Part shown: in pieces, positions 16,892-26,877 of the stretch
Position numbering within the stretch: the first letter of the stretch is position 1
How the letters are laid out: every line of letters begins with the position of its first letter
Assembly: GCF_006385685.1 (NCBI RefSeq)
Contig: NZ_VFRP01000002.1
Location: 62,001 to 126,000, forward strand
Length of the DNA stretch: 64,000 nucleotides
Source of the DNA: Amaricoccus solimangrovi
Lineage (GTDB): Bacteria > Pseudomonadota > Alphaproteobacteria > Rhodobacterales > Rhodobacteraceae
Direction of reading: 5' to 3'
The notes under the pieces: generated by a model
Told to the model about the DNA's origin: nothing
Databases searched by the model: none
The model's input: the letters and a program-made list of their open reading frames with translations, nothing else
Program-made: the position numbers and the translations under genes

Positions 16892-18100
16892 ATGCTCTAC
16901 CAGACATACCAGATGCAGGATGATCTGATCGGGCAGCTCAGGTACGCGGCGACATGGTTCCGCTCGATGCTGGCCTGGGGCGGCGGCGCCTGCGCGCCGA
17001 TGCGCCGGCTCGACGCGACGCTGGAACTGATCCAGCGCTTCCGGCTGACGCAGACCCGTCCGGACTTTCACATCCGGCCGGTGACGGTCGGCAATCGCGA
17101 GGTTCCGGTGACCGAGGAGGTGGTCCTCGACCTGCCCTTCGGCAAGCTCCTCCACTTCGCCAAGGACGTCGACGCGCCGCAGCCGAAGGTGCTGGTGCTG
17201 GCGCCGCTCTCGGGCCATTTCGCGACGCTGCTCGCGGGCACGGCCCGGACGCTCCTGAGCGATCACGACGTCTACATCACCGACTGGACCAATGCGCGCG
17301 ACGTGCCGGTCGGGGCGGGGCGATTCGGCGTCGAGGATTACATCGCCTATGTGATCCGCTTCCTCGAGGAGATCGGCGGGCGCGCCCATATCCTCGCCGT
17401 CTGCCAGCCCTGCGTGCAGGGCCTCGCCGCGGTCGCGGTGATGTCGGAGGAGGATCATCCGTCGACGCCGCTCACCATGACGCTGATGGGCGGGCCGATC
17501 GACGTGCGCGAGAGCCCGACGACGGTGAACGACCTCGCGAACGAGAAGCCGCTCGGCTGGTTCGAGCGCAACGTGATCGGGACGGTGCCCGGCCGCTACG
17601 CCGGCGCGGGACGGCGGGTCTATCCTGGCTTCGTCCAGCTGACCTCCTTCGTGATGATGAACATCGAGCGCCACCGGGAGCAGCACCGCAGGCTCCACGA
17701 GCACCTCGCGCGGGGCGAGGCGGAGGAGGCGCGCAAGATCAAGGATTTCTACGACGAGTATTTCGCGGTGCTGGACCTGACCGAGGAATTCTATCTCGAG
17801 ACGATCGACCGGATCTTCCAGAAGGCGGAGCTCGCGACCGGCGACTTCACCTACCGGGGGCGCAAGGTCGATCCGGGCGCGATCCGCAAGACCGCGCTGC
17901 TGACCGCCGAGGGCGGGCGGGACGACATCTGCGCCCTCGGCCAGACCAGCGCGGCGCATGACCTCTGCTCCTCGCTGCGGCCGCATCTGAAGCGGCATCA
18001 CCTGCAGGCCAACGTGGGCCATTACGGGCTCTTCAACGGTGGGCGCTGGGAACGGGAGATCTATCCCGTGGTGCGCAACCACATCCTGTCGATGGAATAG
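16892..18100 (+). CDS. phaZ: Intracellular polyhydroxyalkanoate (PHB) depolymerase
   Basis: Hydrolyses stored PHB granules inside the cell, feeding 3-hydroxybutyrate to BdhA. The start MLYQTYQMQDDLIGQLRYAA at 16892 follows AGGAG and matches the family N-terminus; the open frame extends upstream but has no better signal. The 402-residue protein has the alpha/beta-hydrolase strand VLVLAPLSGHFATLL, DHDVYITDWTNARDVP, and the nucleophile region AVCQPCVQGLAAVAVM, where this family uses Cys. The C-terminus carries the His region HHLQANVGHYGLFNG. No signal peptide is present, consistent with a granule-associated enzyme. Confidence 0.9.
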   Translation: MLYQTYQMQDDLIGQLRYAATWFRSMLAWGGGACAPMRRLDATLELIQRFRLTQTRPDFHIRPVTVGNREVPVTEEVVLDLPFGKLLHFAKDVDAPQPKVLVLAPLSGHFATLLAGTARTLLSDHDVYITDWTNARDVPVGAGRFGVEDYIAYVIRFLEEIGGRAHILAVCQPCVQGLAAVAVMSEEDHPSTPLTMTLMGGPIDVRESPTTVNDLANEKPLGWFERNVIGTVPGRYAGAGRRVYPGFVQLTSFVMMNIERHREQHRRLHEHLARGEAEEARKIKDFYDEYFAVLDLTEEFYLETIDRIFQKAELATGDFTYRGRKVDPGAIRKTALLTAEGGRDDICALGQTSAAHDLCSSLRPHLKRHHLQANVGHYGLFNGGRWEREIYPVVRNHILSME

Positions 18101-18102
18101 GC

Positions 18103-18199
18103 GCGTCCCTCCGGGACGCGGCGGAGCGGCCCTTTGGCCGCGAGTCCTTTTTCTCCCCGCCTGTTGGCGGGGCCCCTCGCTCCGGAGCCTGACGGCTCC
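18103..18199 (+). terminator. Cluster of four GC hairpins downstream of phaZ
   Basis: Four consecutive perfect stem-loops follow the phaZ stop: GCGTCCC/GGGACGC (18103-18119), GCGGCC-CTTT-GGCCGC (18126-18141) followed by T5 at 18148-18152, CCCCGCC-TGTT-GGCGGGG (18155-18172) and GGAGCC-TGAC-GGCTCC (18184-18199). The second with its T run is the most likely rho-independent terminator. The remaining 18200-18403 contains a TTTCAT/ATGAAA repeat but no gene. Confidence 0.65.
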
Positions 18200-18371
18200 T
18201 GCGCGGACTGCCCGATAGATTTCATGCCCATATGAAACATGGGAGGAAGCGAGCGTCGGCGGACCACCCGGCGGGGCGAAGAGCCGGCGGGTGCCGCCCG
18301 CCACGGGCGAAGGTCCGGAAACGCGCCGCGGACGCCACGCTGCCACGCGCGGAACGCCGGACGCGGCGCCA

Positions 18372-18402
18372 CCGCCCGGAGGGCCTGCTCCGGGCCGGGC
18401 GG
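18372..18402 (-). terminator. Hairpin just downstream of the GMC oxidoreductase stop
   Basis: CCGCCCGG at 18372-18379 pairs with CCGGGCGG at 18395-18402, one base past the GMC gene stop on the minus strand. There is no T run after it, so it may act as a 3'-end stabiliser rather than an intrinsic terminator. Confidence 0.4.
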
Positions 18403-18403
18403 C

Positions 18404-19933
18404 TCAGGCGGAGAGGCGCCCGGTCAGGTGATCCCCGAGACGAAGCGCGAGCTGGGTCAGCGTATAGGTCGGGTTCGAATGCCCCGGGGTCGAGAAGACG
18501 CTGGAGCCACCGACATAGAGGTTGTCGGTCCCGTGCACCCGGCAGTCGGCGTCGACGACGCCGTCGCGCGGGTCGGCGGACATCCGGGTCGTGCCCATGT
18601 GATGCTTGCCGCCGACCTCGTCCTTGTCGGTGCCGGGGATCTCCGCCGGCTCCGCCGTGAGCCAGTCGCGCAGTTTCAGCCGTCCGATGTCCTGCTCGGC
18701 GATATGCGCGCCATAGGCCATGGCCGCGGTGCGCATCGTGTGGATGTCGCGTTCGGACATGTGCCAGTCGAGCATCGGGCGGCGCAGGCCGAAGGCGTCG
18801 CGCTCGGTCCCGAGGCGGACGCGGCTGTCGGGGTTCAGCGCCTGTTCGAAGGCGATCCGCGTGATCGCGAGCGGTTCCGGCCGGGGCGCGCCCCGCGTCT
18901 CCCACCAGGCGCCGACCCCGCCGAGGTCGCAGTTGGCAAGCTCGCGCCCCAGCACCTTCTCCGCCAGCCGCTCGCCGAAGTCGCGGCCGCAGCCGGCGCC
19001 ACGGATCAGCGCGTCGGTCAGGCCGGTCTCGGGAGGGTAGTATTCCGGCTCCAGCCGCAGGCCGAAGTTCAGGATCTCGTTCTCGTAGAGGAATTCCTCG
19101 GTCGGCATGAAATATTCGCGCTCCTGGCTCGGCGCGCGCAGCACGACGTCGGAGATCACGAAATGCGGGTGGTCGCAGAAGAAGCGGCCGACCATGTCGG
19201 CGCGGTTGCCGATCCCCTCCGGGAACTGCTGGTCGAGCGCGAGCAGCAGCCGGGCGTTCTCGATCCCGCCGGTCGCGAGCACGTAGTAGCGCGCCTTGAC
19301 CGTGAAGCCGGGATCGTCCGGCGCGTAGGACCTGAAGGTGGCGCCGAGCACCTTAGTCCCGGCCTCGTCCATCGGCATCGCGACGAGATTGGCGTTGAGC
19401 CAGAGGTCGATCCGGTCGGAGGCGGTGAGTTCGTCGAGATATTTCTCGGCGAAGCGGGTCGGCGGGCTCCAGCGGAACTGGAAGCGGTGGAAGCGGTATT
19501 CCTTCTGCGCGAAGGGCAGGTTCGGCGCCTCCGATTCGTTCGGGACGTCGAGGATCTGGTCGGCCTCTGCGCGGTAGGGATCGAGGTCGAGCTTGGTGAT
19601 CGGCCAGCCGCTCAGCGGGTTGTAGCGTTTCGGCACGAAATCGACCGGTTCGAGCGCGCGGCACCAGCCGGCCCAGTGGTTCGAGGTGCCGCCGAAGAAG
19701 CGCAGGCGCGAGGTGTCGAGCGGGAAATAGTCGAGCCCGACGTTCTCGCCGACATAGGGGTCCTGCGACTCGACCTCGATCTCGAGCCCGCCGGCCTCCA
19801 TCAGCGCGATCCGCGCGCCGGAGCGGGCGAGCACGCGGGCGGCGGTGATGCCCGCCGGGCCGCCGCCGATCACGCAGACGTCGTAGACCTCCTCGAAGCC
19901 GCCGCGGTCCGCGGCCTTCGCGTCAAACCTCAT
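18404..19933 (-). CDS. FAD-dependent GMC family oxidoreductase
   Basis: Flavin dehydrogenase of the glucose-methanol-choline superfamily, 509 residues. The FAD fold starts at residue ~18 with VCVIGGGPAGITAARVLA, followed by GGTSNHWAGWC, and TGGIENARLLLA near the middle. The C-terminal domain has GGKHHMGTTRMSADP and PGHSNPTYTLTQLALRL, the usual catalytic-site region. It has no signal peptide of its own, but it overlaps by 11 bases the end of an upstream Tat-signal gene, as in membrane-bound sugar or alcohol dehydrogenases where the small subunit carries the large one out. The substrate is unknown and no cytochrome subunit is adjacent. Confidence 0.9.
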   Translation of the reverse strand: MRFDAKAADRGGFEEVYDVCVIGGGPAGITAARVLARSGARIALMEAGGLEIEVESQDPYVGENVGLDYFPLDTSRLRFFGGTSNHWAGWCRALEPVDFVPKRYNPLSGWPITKLDLDPYRAEADQILDVPNESEAPNLPFAQKEYRFHRFQFRWSPPTRFAEKYLDELTASDRIDLWLNANLVAMPMDEAGTKVLGATFRSYAPDDPGFTVKARYYVLATGGIENARLLLALDQQFPEGIGNRADMVGRFFCDHPHFVISDVVLRAPSQEREYFMPTEEFLYENEILNFGLRLEPEYYPPETGLTDALIRGAGCGRDFGERLAEKVLGRELANCDLGGVGAWWETRGAPRPEPLAITRIAFEQALNPDSRVRLGTERDAFGLRRPMLDWHMSERDIHTMRTAAMAYGAHIAEQDIGRLKLRDWLTAEPAEIPGTDKDEVGGKHHMGTTRMSADPRDGVVDADCRVHGTDNLYVGGSSVFSTPGHSNPTYTLTQLALRLGDHLTGRLSA

Positions 19934-20123
19934 GGGCGGCGATGGCGCGCAGGTCGGCCGTGGTCAGGATCCAGCCGTCGACGAGATGCAGCCCCGGGCC
20001 GATCTGGCTGGCGGCCAGCGCCGAGGCCGGTTCCGCCGCGAGGAGCCGCGCCGCGGGCAGGCCGAGCGCGAAGGTGGCGAGCGCCCCGAGGGTGCCTTTG
20101 AGGAATTCGCGTCGTTCGAGCAT
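19923..20123 (-). CDS. Small Tat-signal protein, putative partner subunit of the GMC oxidoreductase
   Basis: A 66-residue protein opening MLERREFLKGTLGALATFAL, a twin-arginine-type signal (RREFLKG) with a hydrophobic core to about residue 30. The mature part is only ~35 residues (IGPGLHLVDGWILTTADLRA). The start at 20123 has GGAAGGA at good spacing, whereas the ATG at 20135 directly abuts it. Dehydrogenases of the gluconate/sorbitol type have Tat-bearing small subunits of 150-200 residues; this one is far shorter and may serve only as an export escort. The last 11 bases overlap the GMC gene. Confidence 0.72.
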   Translation of the reverse strand: MLERREFLKGTLGALATFALGLPAARLLAAEPASALAASQIGPGLHLVDGWILTTADLRAIAAHEV

Positions 20124-20250
20124 GTGTCTTCTCATCCTTCCGCTCCGCCGATCTCAGCCCGCCGGCCGGCGCCCGGTCAAGAGCCGCGTCCGGAACTGGT
20201 TACCGCGGGCCGGGGTCCGCCGCCAGCCCCCCGCGCCGGCGGGTGCGCGG

Positions 20251-21327
20251 TCAGGCGCCGAGTGTGGCCCGGAGCACGCGGATCCAGTTGCCGTGGCAGA
20301 GCCGTTCGATCAGCGCCGCGTCGTAGCCATGGCCGGCGAGGGCGGCGCGGAGCGCGGGCAGGCCCGCCACGTCGCGGATGCCGTCGGGCACCATCGCGCC
20401 ATCGAAATCCGAGCCGAAGCCCACCTTGTCCTCGCCGAGCCGGCCGATCAGGTGGTCGAGGTGGCGCAGGATCGGCTCCCAGCCGATATCGGCGCCGCGC
20501 CGGCCGTCGGGGCGCAGGAAGCAGGTGGCGAAATTGAGCCCGACCATGCCGTCGCGCTCGCGGATCATGTCGAGCTGGCGGTCGGTGAGGTTGCGCGTCG
20601 AGGGCGAGACCGCGTGGGCGCAGGAATGGGTGGCGACGAGCGGCGCGTCCGACAGCGCCGCCACGTCGTCGAATCCCTTCGCATTGAGATGCGAGAGGTC
20701 GACCAGCACGCGCAGCTCGCCGCAGAGGCGGACGAGGTCGCGGCCGAGCGGGGTCAGCCCGTCGCCGGTATCCGGGTCGCCCGGGAAGCGGAAGGGAACG
20801 CCGTGGCCGAAGATCGTCGGCCGGCTCCAGACCGGGCCGAGCGAGCGGAGGCCGGCGGCGTGAAAGACATGGAGCGCGTCGAGATCGGGGCCGATCGCCT
20901 CGGCGCCCTCCATATGCGTGATCGCGGCGATCACGCCTCCGGCGAGGCAGCGCTCGACCTCGCCCGCCGTGAGGCAGACGCGGAAGGCGCCGTCCGAGAC
21001 CCGCTCCATCCGCCGCAGGATCCCGGCCATCGCGAGGGCGATCGGCTGCGCCGTCTGGACCGGCACCGGGTCGGGCAGGGCGAGATCGTAGGGCGGGTTG
21101 TCCATCATCGCGTCGATGTCGAGCCCGCCCGGCATCGGCGAGGGGATGTAGATCGCGAAGAACCCGCCGGCGAAGCCGCCCGCGCGCATCCGCGGCAGGT
21201 CGAGATGGCCCCGGCCGTTCCCCCGGAGCCAGAGCCGGTCGCGATCCTCCGGCGCCGCGCGCCAGAGCCGGAGCAGGAGGTCGTTGTGGCCGTCGAAGAT
21301 CGGGGGGGTGGCGGGCAGGTCGGTCAT
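20251..21327 (-). CDS. Dipeptidase, peptidase family M19
   Basis: Zinc dipeptidase related to renal membrane dipeptidase, 358 residues. Metal ligands are visible in IFDGHNDLLLRLW (HxD), ITHMEGAEAIGPD (bridging Glu), LVDLSHLNAKG and THSCAHAVSPSTRNLTD (His), and GFGSDFDGAMVP holds the C-terminal Asp. The start at 21327 (MTDLPATPPIFDGHN) matches family members; the open frame continues upstream without supporting signals. No signal peptide is present, so it is probably cytoplasmic. It lies between the GMC pair and the divergent M32 carboxypeptidase. Confidence 0.93.
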   Translation of the reverse strand: MTDLPATPPIFDGHNDLLLRLWRAAPEDRDRLWLRGNGRGHLDLPRMRAGGFAGGFFAIYIPSPMPGGLDIDAMMDNPPYDLALPDPVPVQTAQPIALAMAGILRRMERVSDGAFRVCLTAGEVERCLAGGVIAAITHMEGAEAIGPDLDALHVFHAAGLRSLGPVWSRPTIFGHGVPFRFPGDPDTGDGLTPLGRDLVRLCGELRVLVDLSHLNAKGFDDVAALSDAPLVATHSCAHAVSPSTRNLTDRQLDMIRERDGMVGLNFATCFLRPDGRRGADIGWEPILRHLDHLIGRLGEDKVGFGSDFDGAMVPDGIRDVAGLPALRAALAGHGYDAALIERLCHGNWIRVLRATLGA

Positions 21328-21597
21328 GGCGGTTCCAGGCAGGGCGCGGGGCGCGCGCGGGACGATCGGTCGGTTGCTCGGGACCGGGCGCGCGACGCGC
21401 GGACGTTGGCACAGAATTTCCGCGGCCGCGAGAGCGCGCGGCGCCGGGCGCGGCATCCCGTACCCGCGTGAGGCCGCCGCCGGTTGCGGGGCGGGGAATC
21501 GGGCACTAAAGAGGTCGAGGCCCCCCGGGAAGCGGGCCGGAACCGGCGCGCGGGCCGCGGCCAGTTCGCAGACGCGGAACGAGGCGGAGAGATACCC

Positions 21598-23088
21598 TTG
21601 AACACTGCCACCCTTTACGCCGAGTTCGCCGATCACCTGCGTGGCCTCGGCGCGCTCGACCAGGTGGCAGGGTTGCTGAACTGGGATCAGGAAACGCAGA
21701 TGCCGCCGAAGGGCAGCGCGCAGCGCGCCGAGCAGTGCGCGGCCGTGGCCCGCGCCGCCCACGCGCTCGCGACCGCGCCCCGTCTCGCGGAACTCGTCGG
21801 CCTTTTGGAGGGCGCGGATCTCGATCCGGCCCAGGCGGTGAACGTCGCGGAGGCCGGGCGGATCTCGCGCCGGGCGACGCGGGTGCCGGCGGAACTCGCG
21901 GCGGAACTGGCGCGCGCCTCCGCCCTGGCCCAGACGGTCTGGCAGACGGCGCGGGAATCAAACAGTTTCGCGGATTTCGCGCCCGTGCTCGAACGCGTGG
22001 TCTCGCTGAAGCGGGAACAGGCGCGCTGCCTCGTCGAGGGGAGCGAGACCCCCTACGAGGCGCTGCTCGCCGAATACGAGCCCGGCATGACCGAGGCCGA
22101 GCTCTCGGGCATGTTCGGGCGGATGCGCCCGAAGCTCACGCTGCTCGCCGAGCGGATCGCGGGTTCGGGCTGGCGGATGCCGCGCTTCACCGGCGCCTTC
22201 GCCCGGGCCGGGCAGCTCGCGCTGTCGCGCCGGCTCTGCGACGTCTTCGGCTTCGACGGGCAGGCCGGGCGGCTCGATCTCGCGGTGCATCCCTCGTCCT
22301 CGGGTTCGGGCGGGGATGTGCGCATCACGACGCGGGTGAACGAATACGACCCGCGCGAATGCGCCTATGCGACGATCCACGAGCTTGGCCACGCGGTCTA
22401 CGAGCAGGGACTCGATCCGGCGCAGGCGCTGCTGCCGGTGGGAATGTCCGCCTCGATGGCGGTGCACGAATCCCAGTCGCGGCTGTTCGAGAACCAGCTC
22501 GGCCGCGGCCGGGCCTTCTGCGAATGGCTGTGCCCGGCCTTCGGCGCGCAGTTCGGCGCCACGGGCGTCGACATGCCGGAGACATTCTACGCGGCGGTCA
22601 ATCTCGTCGAGCCGGGGTTCATCCGGACCGAGGCCGACGAGGTGCATTACAATCTCCACATCATGCTGCGCTACGATCTCGAGCGCGAGCTGATCGCGGG
22701 CACGCTCGACGTGGCGGATCTGGAGGCGGCCTGGAACGCGCGTTTCCTCGCCGATTTCGGCGTCGAGGTGCCGGAGCCCCGGCTGGGCGCGCTGCAGGAC
22801 GTGCACTGGTCGGCGGGGCTCTTCGGCTATTTCCCGACCTACGCGCTCGGGAATGTCTACGCGGCCGAGCTCAACGTGGCGCTGCGCGCGGCGCTGCCCG
22901 GTCTCGACCGGATGCTCGCCTCGGGCGACGTCTGGCCGGTGGTGGAGTGGCTGCGCGCCAACATCCACCGCAAGGGACGCCTGCTTCCGCCCGCGAAACT
23001 CATCGCCGAGGCCTGCGGCCGGGCGCCGAGCGAGGCGGCGCTGCTCGACTATCTCGGGCGCAAGTACGGCGCGCTCTACACGCTCTGA
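21598..23088 (+). CDS. Carboxypeptidase M32 (Taq type)
   Basis: Metallocarboxypeptidase of 496 residues that removes C-terminal residues from peptides. The zinc motif HELGH is in ATIHELGHAVYEQG, with a downstream Glu in AVHESQSRLFENQ, and the family marks LLNWDQETQMPPKG near the N-terminus and HPSSSGSGGDVRITTR are present. The start is probably TTG at 21598 (LNTATLYAEFADHL), because GGAGAG lies at good spacing and upstream in-frame codons are not family-like. It is divergent from the M19 dipeptidase across 270 bases without another gene. Confidence 0.94.
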   Translation: MNTATLYAEFADHLRGLGALDQVAGLLNWDQETQMPPKGSAQRAEQCAAVARAAHALATAPRLAELVGLLEGADLDPAQAVNVAEAGRISRRATRVPAELAAELARASALAQTVWQTARESNSFADFAPVLERVVSLKREQARCLVEGSETPYEALLAEYEPGMTEAELSGMFGRMRPKLTLLAERIAGSGWRMPRFTGAFARAGQLALSRRLCDVFGFDGQAGRLDLAVHPSSSGSGGDVRITTRVNEYDPRECAYATIHELGHAVYEQGLDPAQALLPVGMSASMAVHESQSRLFENQLGRGRAFCEWLCPAFGAQFGATGVDMPETFYAAVNLVEPGFIRTEADEVHYNLHIMLRYDLERELIAGTLDVADLEAAWNARFLADFGVEVPEPRLGALQDVHWSAGLFGYFPTYALGNVYAAELNVALRAALPGLDRMLASGDVWPVVEWLRANIHRKGRLLPPAKLIAEACGRAPSEAALLDYLGRKYGALYTL

Positions 23089-23095
23089 GCCCGGC

Positions 23096-24094
<999 letters not shown>

Positions 24095-24104
24095 GCGTGG
24101 ACCC

Positions 24105-25136
24105 TCAGAGCCTGACCGGGACACCTTCGCGCACGCTCCGGTCCGCGGCGAGGCAGACGGCGAGCGAGGCGAGGGCGTCGCGGAGATGGCGTGAAAGATC
24201 GGCGTCGGTCGCGATCGCCCGCGCGACGAAGGCGGCCTCGCGGTCGCAGAGGGCCTGGTGGTCGGGCTCGTCGGCCATCGACAGATCCTCGTCCGGCTGG
24301 CCGACGCGGTGGAGCCGCAGCGTCGCGGTCCGCGTATGCGTCTCGATGTCGTCGGAGCGCGCGCTCTCGGGCATCCGGATCGAGACGGCGCCCGCGGGCG
24401 ATACCACGTCCTTCACGAAGAAGGCGGTGTCCGACATCATCGGCCCCCAGCCGGCCTCGTACCAGCCGAGCGAGCCATCGGCGAAGATCACCTGGAAATG
24501 GCCGTAGTTGTACATGCTCTCCGCGATCTCCGGGCTGAGGCGCAGCCCCATGCCGCGCACCTCGACCGGCGCCGCGTCGGTGATCTGGCACATCACGTCG
24601 ACGTAATGCACGCCGCAATCGACGATGGGCGAGGTGGTTCGCATCAGCGCCTTGTGCGTCTCCCAGGTCGGGCCGGAGGATTGCTGGTTGAGGTTCAGCC
24701 GGAACACGTAAGGCCCACCGAGCGCGCGCGCCTCGGCGATCAGCCGCTGCCAGCTCGGGTGATGCCGCAGGATGTAGCCGACCACGAGCTTGCGCCCGCT
24801 CTCCTCGACGGCGCCCGCGAGAAGGCGCGCCTCCTCCATCGTCTCGGCCAGCGGCTTCTCGACGAAGACATGCGCCCCGGCCTGAAGCGCCTTCAGCGCG
24901 CAGGTGGCGTGTGAATCGGTATAGGTCGCGACGCAGACGAGGTCTGGTCTGAGTTCGGCCAGCGCCGCGTCGTAGTCGGACCCGAGCGGGTAGGACCGCA
25001 GCGCCGCCGGCAGATCGGGCGCGGAGCGGTTCACGAGGCCGACGATCTCGAAGGCGGGACTGGCGTGATACGCCAGCGCGTGCGACCGCCCCATGTTGCC
25101 GAGGCCGACGACGAGGGTTCTGAGCGGACGGGTCAC
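24105..25136 (-). CDS. Gfo/Idh/MocA family oxidoreductase
   Basis: NAD(P)-dependent sugar or sugar-derivative dehydrogenase, 343 residues. The Rossmann motif VVGLGNMGRSHALAYH is at the N-terminus, followed by FVEKPLAETMEEARLL with the conserved EKP Lys near residue 94, and the C-terminal sheet domain with DCGVHYVDVMCQIT that carries the His of the active site. It overlaps the permease gene by 4 bases (ATGA) and precedes the ATPase by 10. Its place inside the importer operon suggests it acts on the imported sugar; the exact substrate cannot be read. Confidence 0.93.
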   Translation of the reverse strand: MTRPLRTLVVGLGNMGRSHALAYHASPAFEIVGLVNRSAPDLPAALRSYPLGSDYDAALAELRPDLVCVATYTDSHATCALKALQAGAHVFVEKPLAETMEEARLLAGAVEESGRKLVVGYILRHHPSWQRLIAEARALGGPYVFRLNLNQQSSGPTWETHKALMRTTSPIVDCGVHYVDVMCQITDAAPVEVRGMGLRLSPEIAESMYNYGHFQVIFADGSLGWYEAGWGPMMSDTAFFVKDVVSPAGAVSIRMPESARSDDIETHTRTATLRLHRVGQPDEDLSMADEPDHQALCDREAAFVARAIATDADLSRHLRDALASLAVCLAADRSVREGVPVRL

Positions 25137-25966
25137 TTGACGGCTCCCGAGGTGATGCCGCGGATGAGCTGGCGCGAGAAGATGAGGTAGAGGATCAGCA
25201 CCGGCAGGATCGCGAGGCTGAGCGCGGCGAGCACCGCGTTCCAGTTGGTGACGAACTGGCCGATGAAGACCTGCGCGCCGAGGGTCACCGTCTTCGTCGC
25301 CTCCGAGGGGGCGAGGATCAGCGGGAACCAGAGGTCGTTCCAGATCGGGATCATCGTGAAGACCGCCACCGTCGCCATCGCGGGCCGGGTGAGCGGCAGC
25401 ACGAGGCGGAAGAAGATCGCGTATTCGGAAAGCCCATCGATCCGGCCGGCGTTCTTCAGGTCGTCCGAGATCTGGCGCATGAATTCCGCGAGAATGAAGA
25501 TCGAGAGCGGCAGACCCTGCGCGGTATAGACGAGGATGAGCGCGGTCCGCGTGTCGACGAGGTGGGTGGCGACCATGAGTTCGAGGATCGCGACCGTGCC
25601 GAGCCGGATCGGGATCATGATCCCGAGCGCGAGATAGAGGCCGAGGAGGGTGTTGCCCCGGAAGCGGTACTCCGAAAGCGCGAAGGCCGACATCGCGCCG
25701 AAGAGCAGCACGAGGGCGAGCGAGACCAGTGTGACGATCAGGCTGTTCTGGAAATAGAGCACGAAATCGCCCTGGGTCAGGACCGCGCGGAAGCCCGCGA
25801 GGTCGAAGGTCTCGGGCGTGGGCGGCGCGAGCGGCGCGCCGAAGATCGCCTTGCGCGACTTGAACGCGTTGATGACGATCACGAAGACCGGGAAGAGCGC
25901 GATCGCCGTGTAGGTCAGCAGGGCGGCGTGGGCGCCGAACGCGCGGAGCCTCCCCCGGCGCGCCAT
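25133..25966 (-). CDS. Carbohydrate ABC transporter permease (MalG type)
   Basis: Inner-membrane subunit of a CUT1 sugar importer, 277 residues with six hydrophobic segments. The first follows RAFGAHAALLTYTAIALFPV. The cytoplasmic EAA loop that docks onto the ATPase is seen as GRIDGLSEYAIFFRLVLPLT near residue 180, and the C-terminus ends with a typical SRQLIRGITSGAVK. Its ATG shares one base with the stop of the MalF-type permease (TGATG). Confidence 0.94.
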   Translation of the reverse strand: MARRGRLRAFGAHAALLTYTAIALFPVFVIVINAFKSRKAIFGAPLAPPTPETFDLAGFRAVLTQGDFVLYFQNSLIVTLVSLALVLLFGAMSAFALSEYRFRGNTLLGLYLALGIMIPIRLGTVAILELMVATHLVDTRTALILVYTAQGLPLSIFILAEFMRQISDDLKNAGRIDGLSEYAIFFRLVLPLTRPAMATVAVFTMIPIWNDLWFPLILAPSEATKTVTLGAQVFIGQFVTNWNAVLAALSLAILPVLILYLIFSRQLIRGITSGAVK

Positions 25967-26877
25967 CAGAACTGGTAGCGGCGAAGCCGCGTCTGGACGC
26001 CGAAGAGATAGAGGCAGACGCCGCCGAGGATGATGAGGAACATCACGCTCGCGATCGTGGCACCCATATGCGGGTCGCCGAGCTGGAGCTGGAACCCGAA
26101 GAAGGTGCGGTAAAGGAAGGTGCCGAGGATGTCGGTCGCGAAATTCGGCCCCGCGAGCGCGCCCTGGGTGACATAGATGAGGTCAAAGGCGTTGAAATTG
26201 CCGACGAAGGTCAGGATCGAGACGATACCGACCGCGGGCAGGATCAGCGGCAGCTTGATCTTCCGGAACTGCGCGAAGCCGGTGATCCCGTCGAGTTCCG
26301 CCGCCTCGATGAGTTCCTCCGGGATCGAGAGCAGCGCCGCGTAGATCAGCATCATCGGGATGCCGACGAACTGCCAGACCGAGATCAGCGCGAGCGTGGT
26401 GAGCGCCGAGGCTTCCTGTCCGAGCCATGGCGCGAAGAGCGACTTCAGCCCGACGGATGCCAGCATCGTCGGCGCGATGCCCCAGATCGGCGACAGGATG
26501 AGCTTCCAGGCGAAGCCGACGATGACGAAGGAGAGGATCGTCGGCACGAAGATCGCGGTCCGGTAGGCGGAGGCGAAGCGGCGCCCCGGCGTCGAGAGGA
26601 GCGCCGCGAGCGCGATGCCGATCGGGTTCTGCACGAGCATGTGGATCAGGAAGAACCACGTATTGTTGCCGAGCGCGTTCCAGAAGCTCGCCGACCAGCG
26701 CGGATCCCCGAACAGCGTCCGGAAGTTCCCGAGCCCGACAAAGCTTTCCGCGCCCTCGACGCGGTTGAAGAGCGAGAGGTTCAGCGTGCCGATCAGCGGC
26801 AGGATCATCACCAGGGTGTAGATCAGCACCGCCGGGGCGAGAAAGACGAGGATATGGGGGCGGAAACGCCGCCTCAC
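25966..26877 (-). CDS. Carbohydrate ABC transporter permease (MalF type)
   Basis: Partner permease of the same importer, 303 residues. The EAA loop is EAAELDGITGFAQFRKIKLP near residue 205. The start is placed at a GTG at 26877 (VRRRFRPHILVFLAPAVLIY) because it puts a short basic segment before the first membrane helix and overlaps the upstream stop as GTGA; the open frame continues further upstream as an Arg/Gly-rich stretch that is antisense-like. About six hydrophobic helices follow. The upstream neighbour is the atypical DUF7002-like gene, not the binding protein. Confidence 0.93.
   Translation of the reverse strand: MRRRFRPHILVFLAPAVLIYTLVMILPLIGTLNLSLFNRVEGAESFVGLGNFRTLFGDPRWSASFWNALGNNTWFFLIHMLVQNPIGIALAALLSTPGRRFASAYRTAIFVPTILSFVIVGFAWKLILSPIWGIAPTMLASVGLKSLFAPWLGQEASALTTLALISVWQFVGIPMMLIYAALLSIPEELIEAAELDGITGFAQFRKIKLPLILPAVGIVSILTFVGNFNAFDLIYVTQGALAGPNFATDILGTFLYRTFFGFQLQLGDPHMGATIASVMFLIILGGVCLYLFGVQTRLRRYQF

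Noticed and set aside
21406-21421. TTGGCACAGAATTTCC, similar to a sigma-54 promoter upstream of the M32 carboxypeptidase
   Set aside because: The -24 element is good, but the invariant GC of the -12 element is CC, so activity is unlikely.
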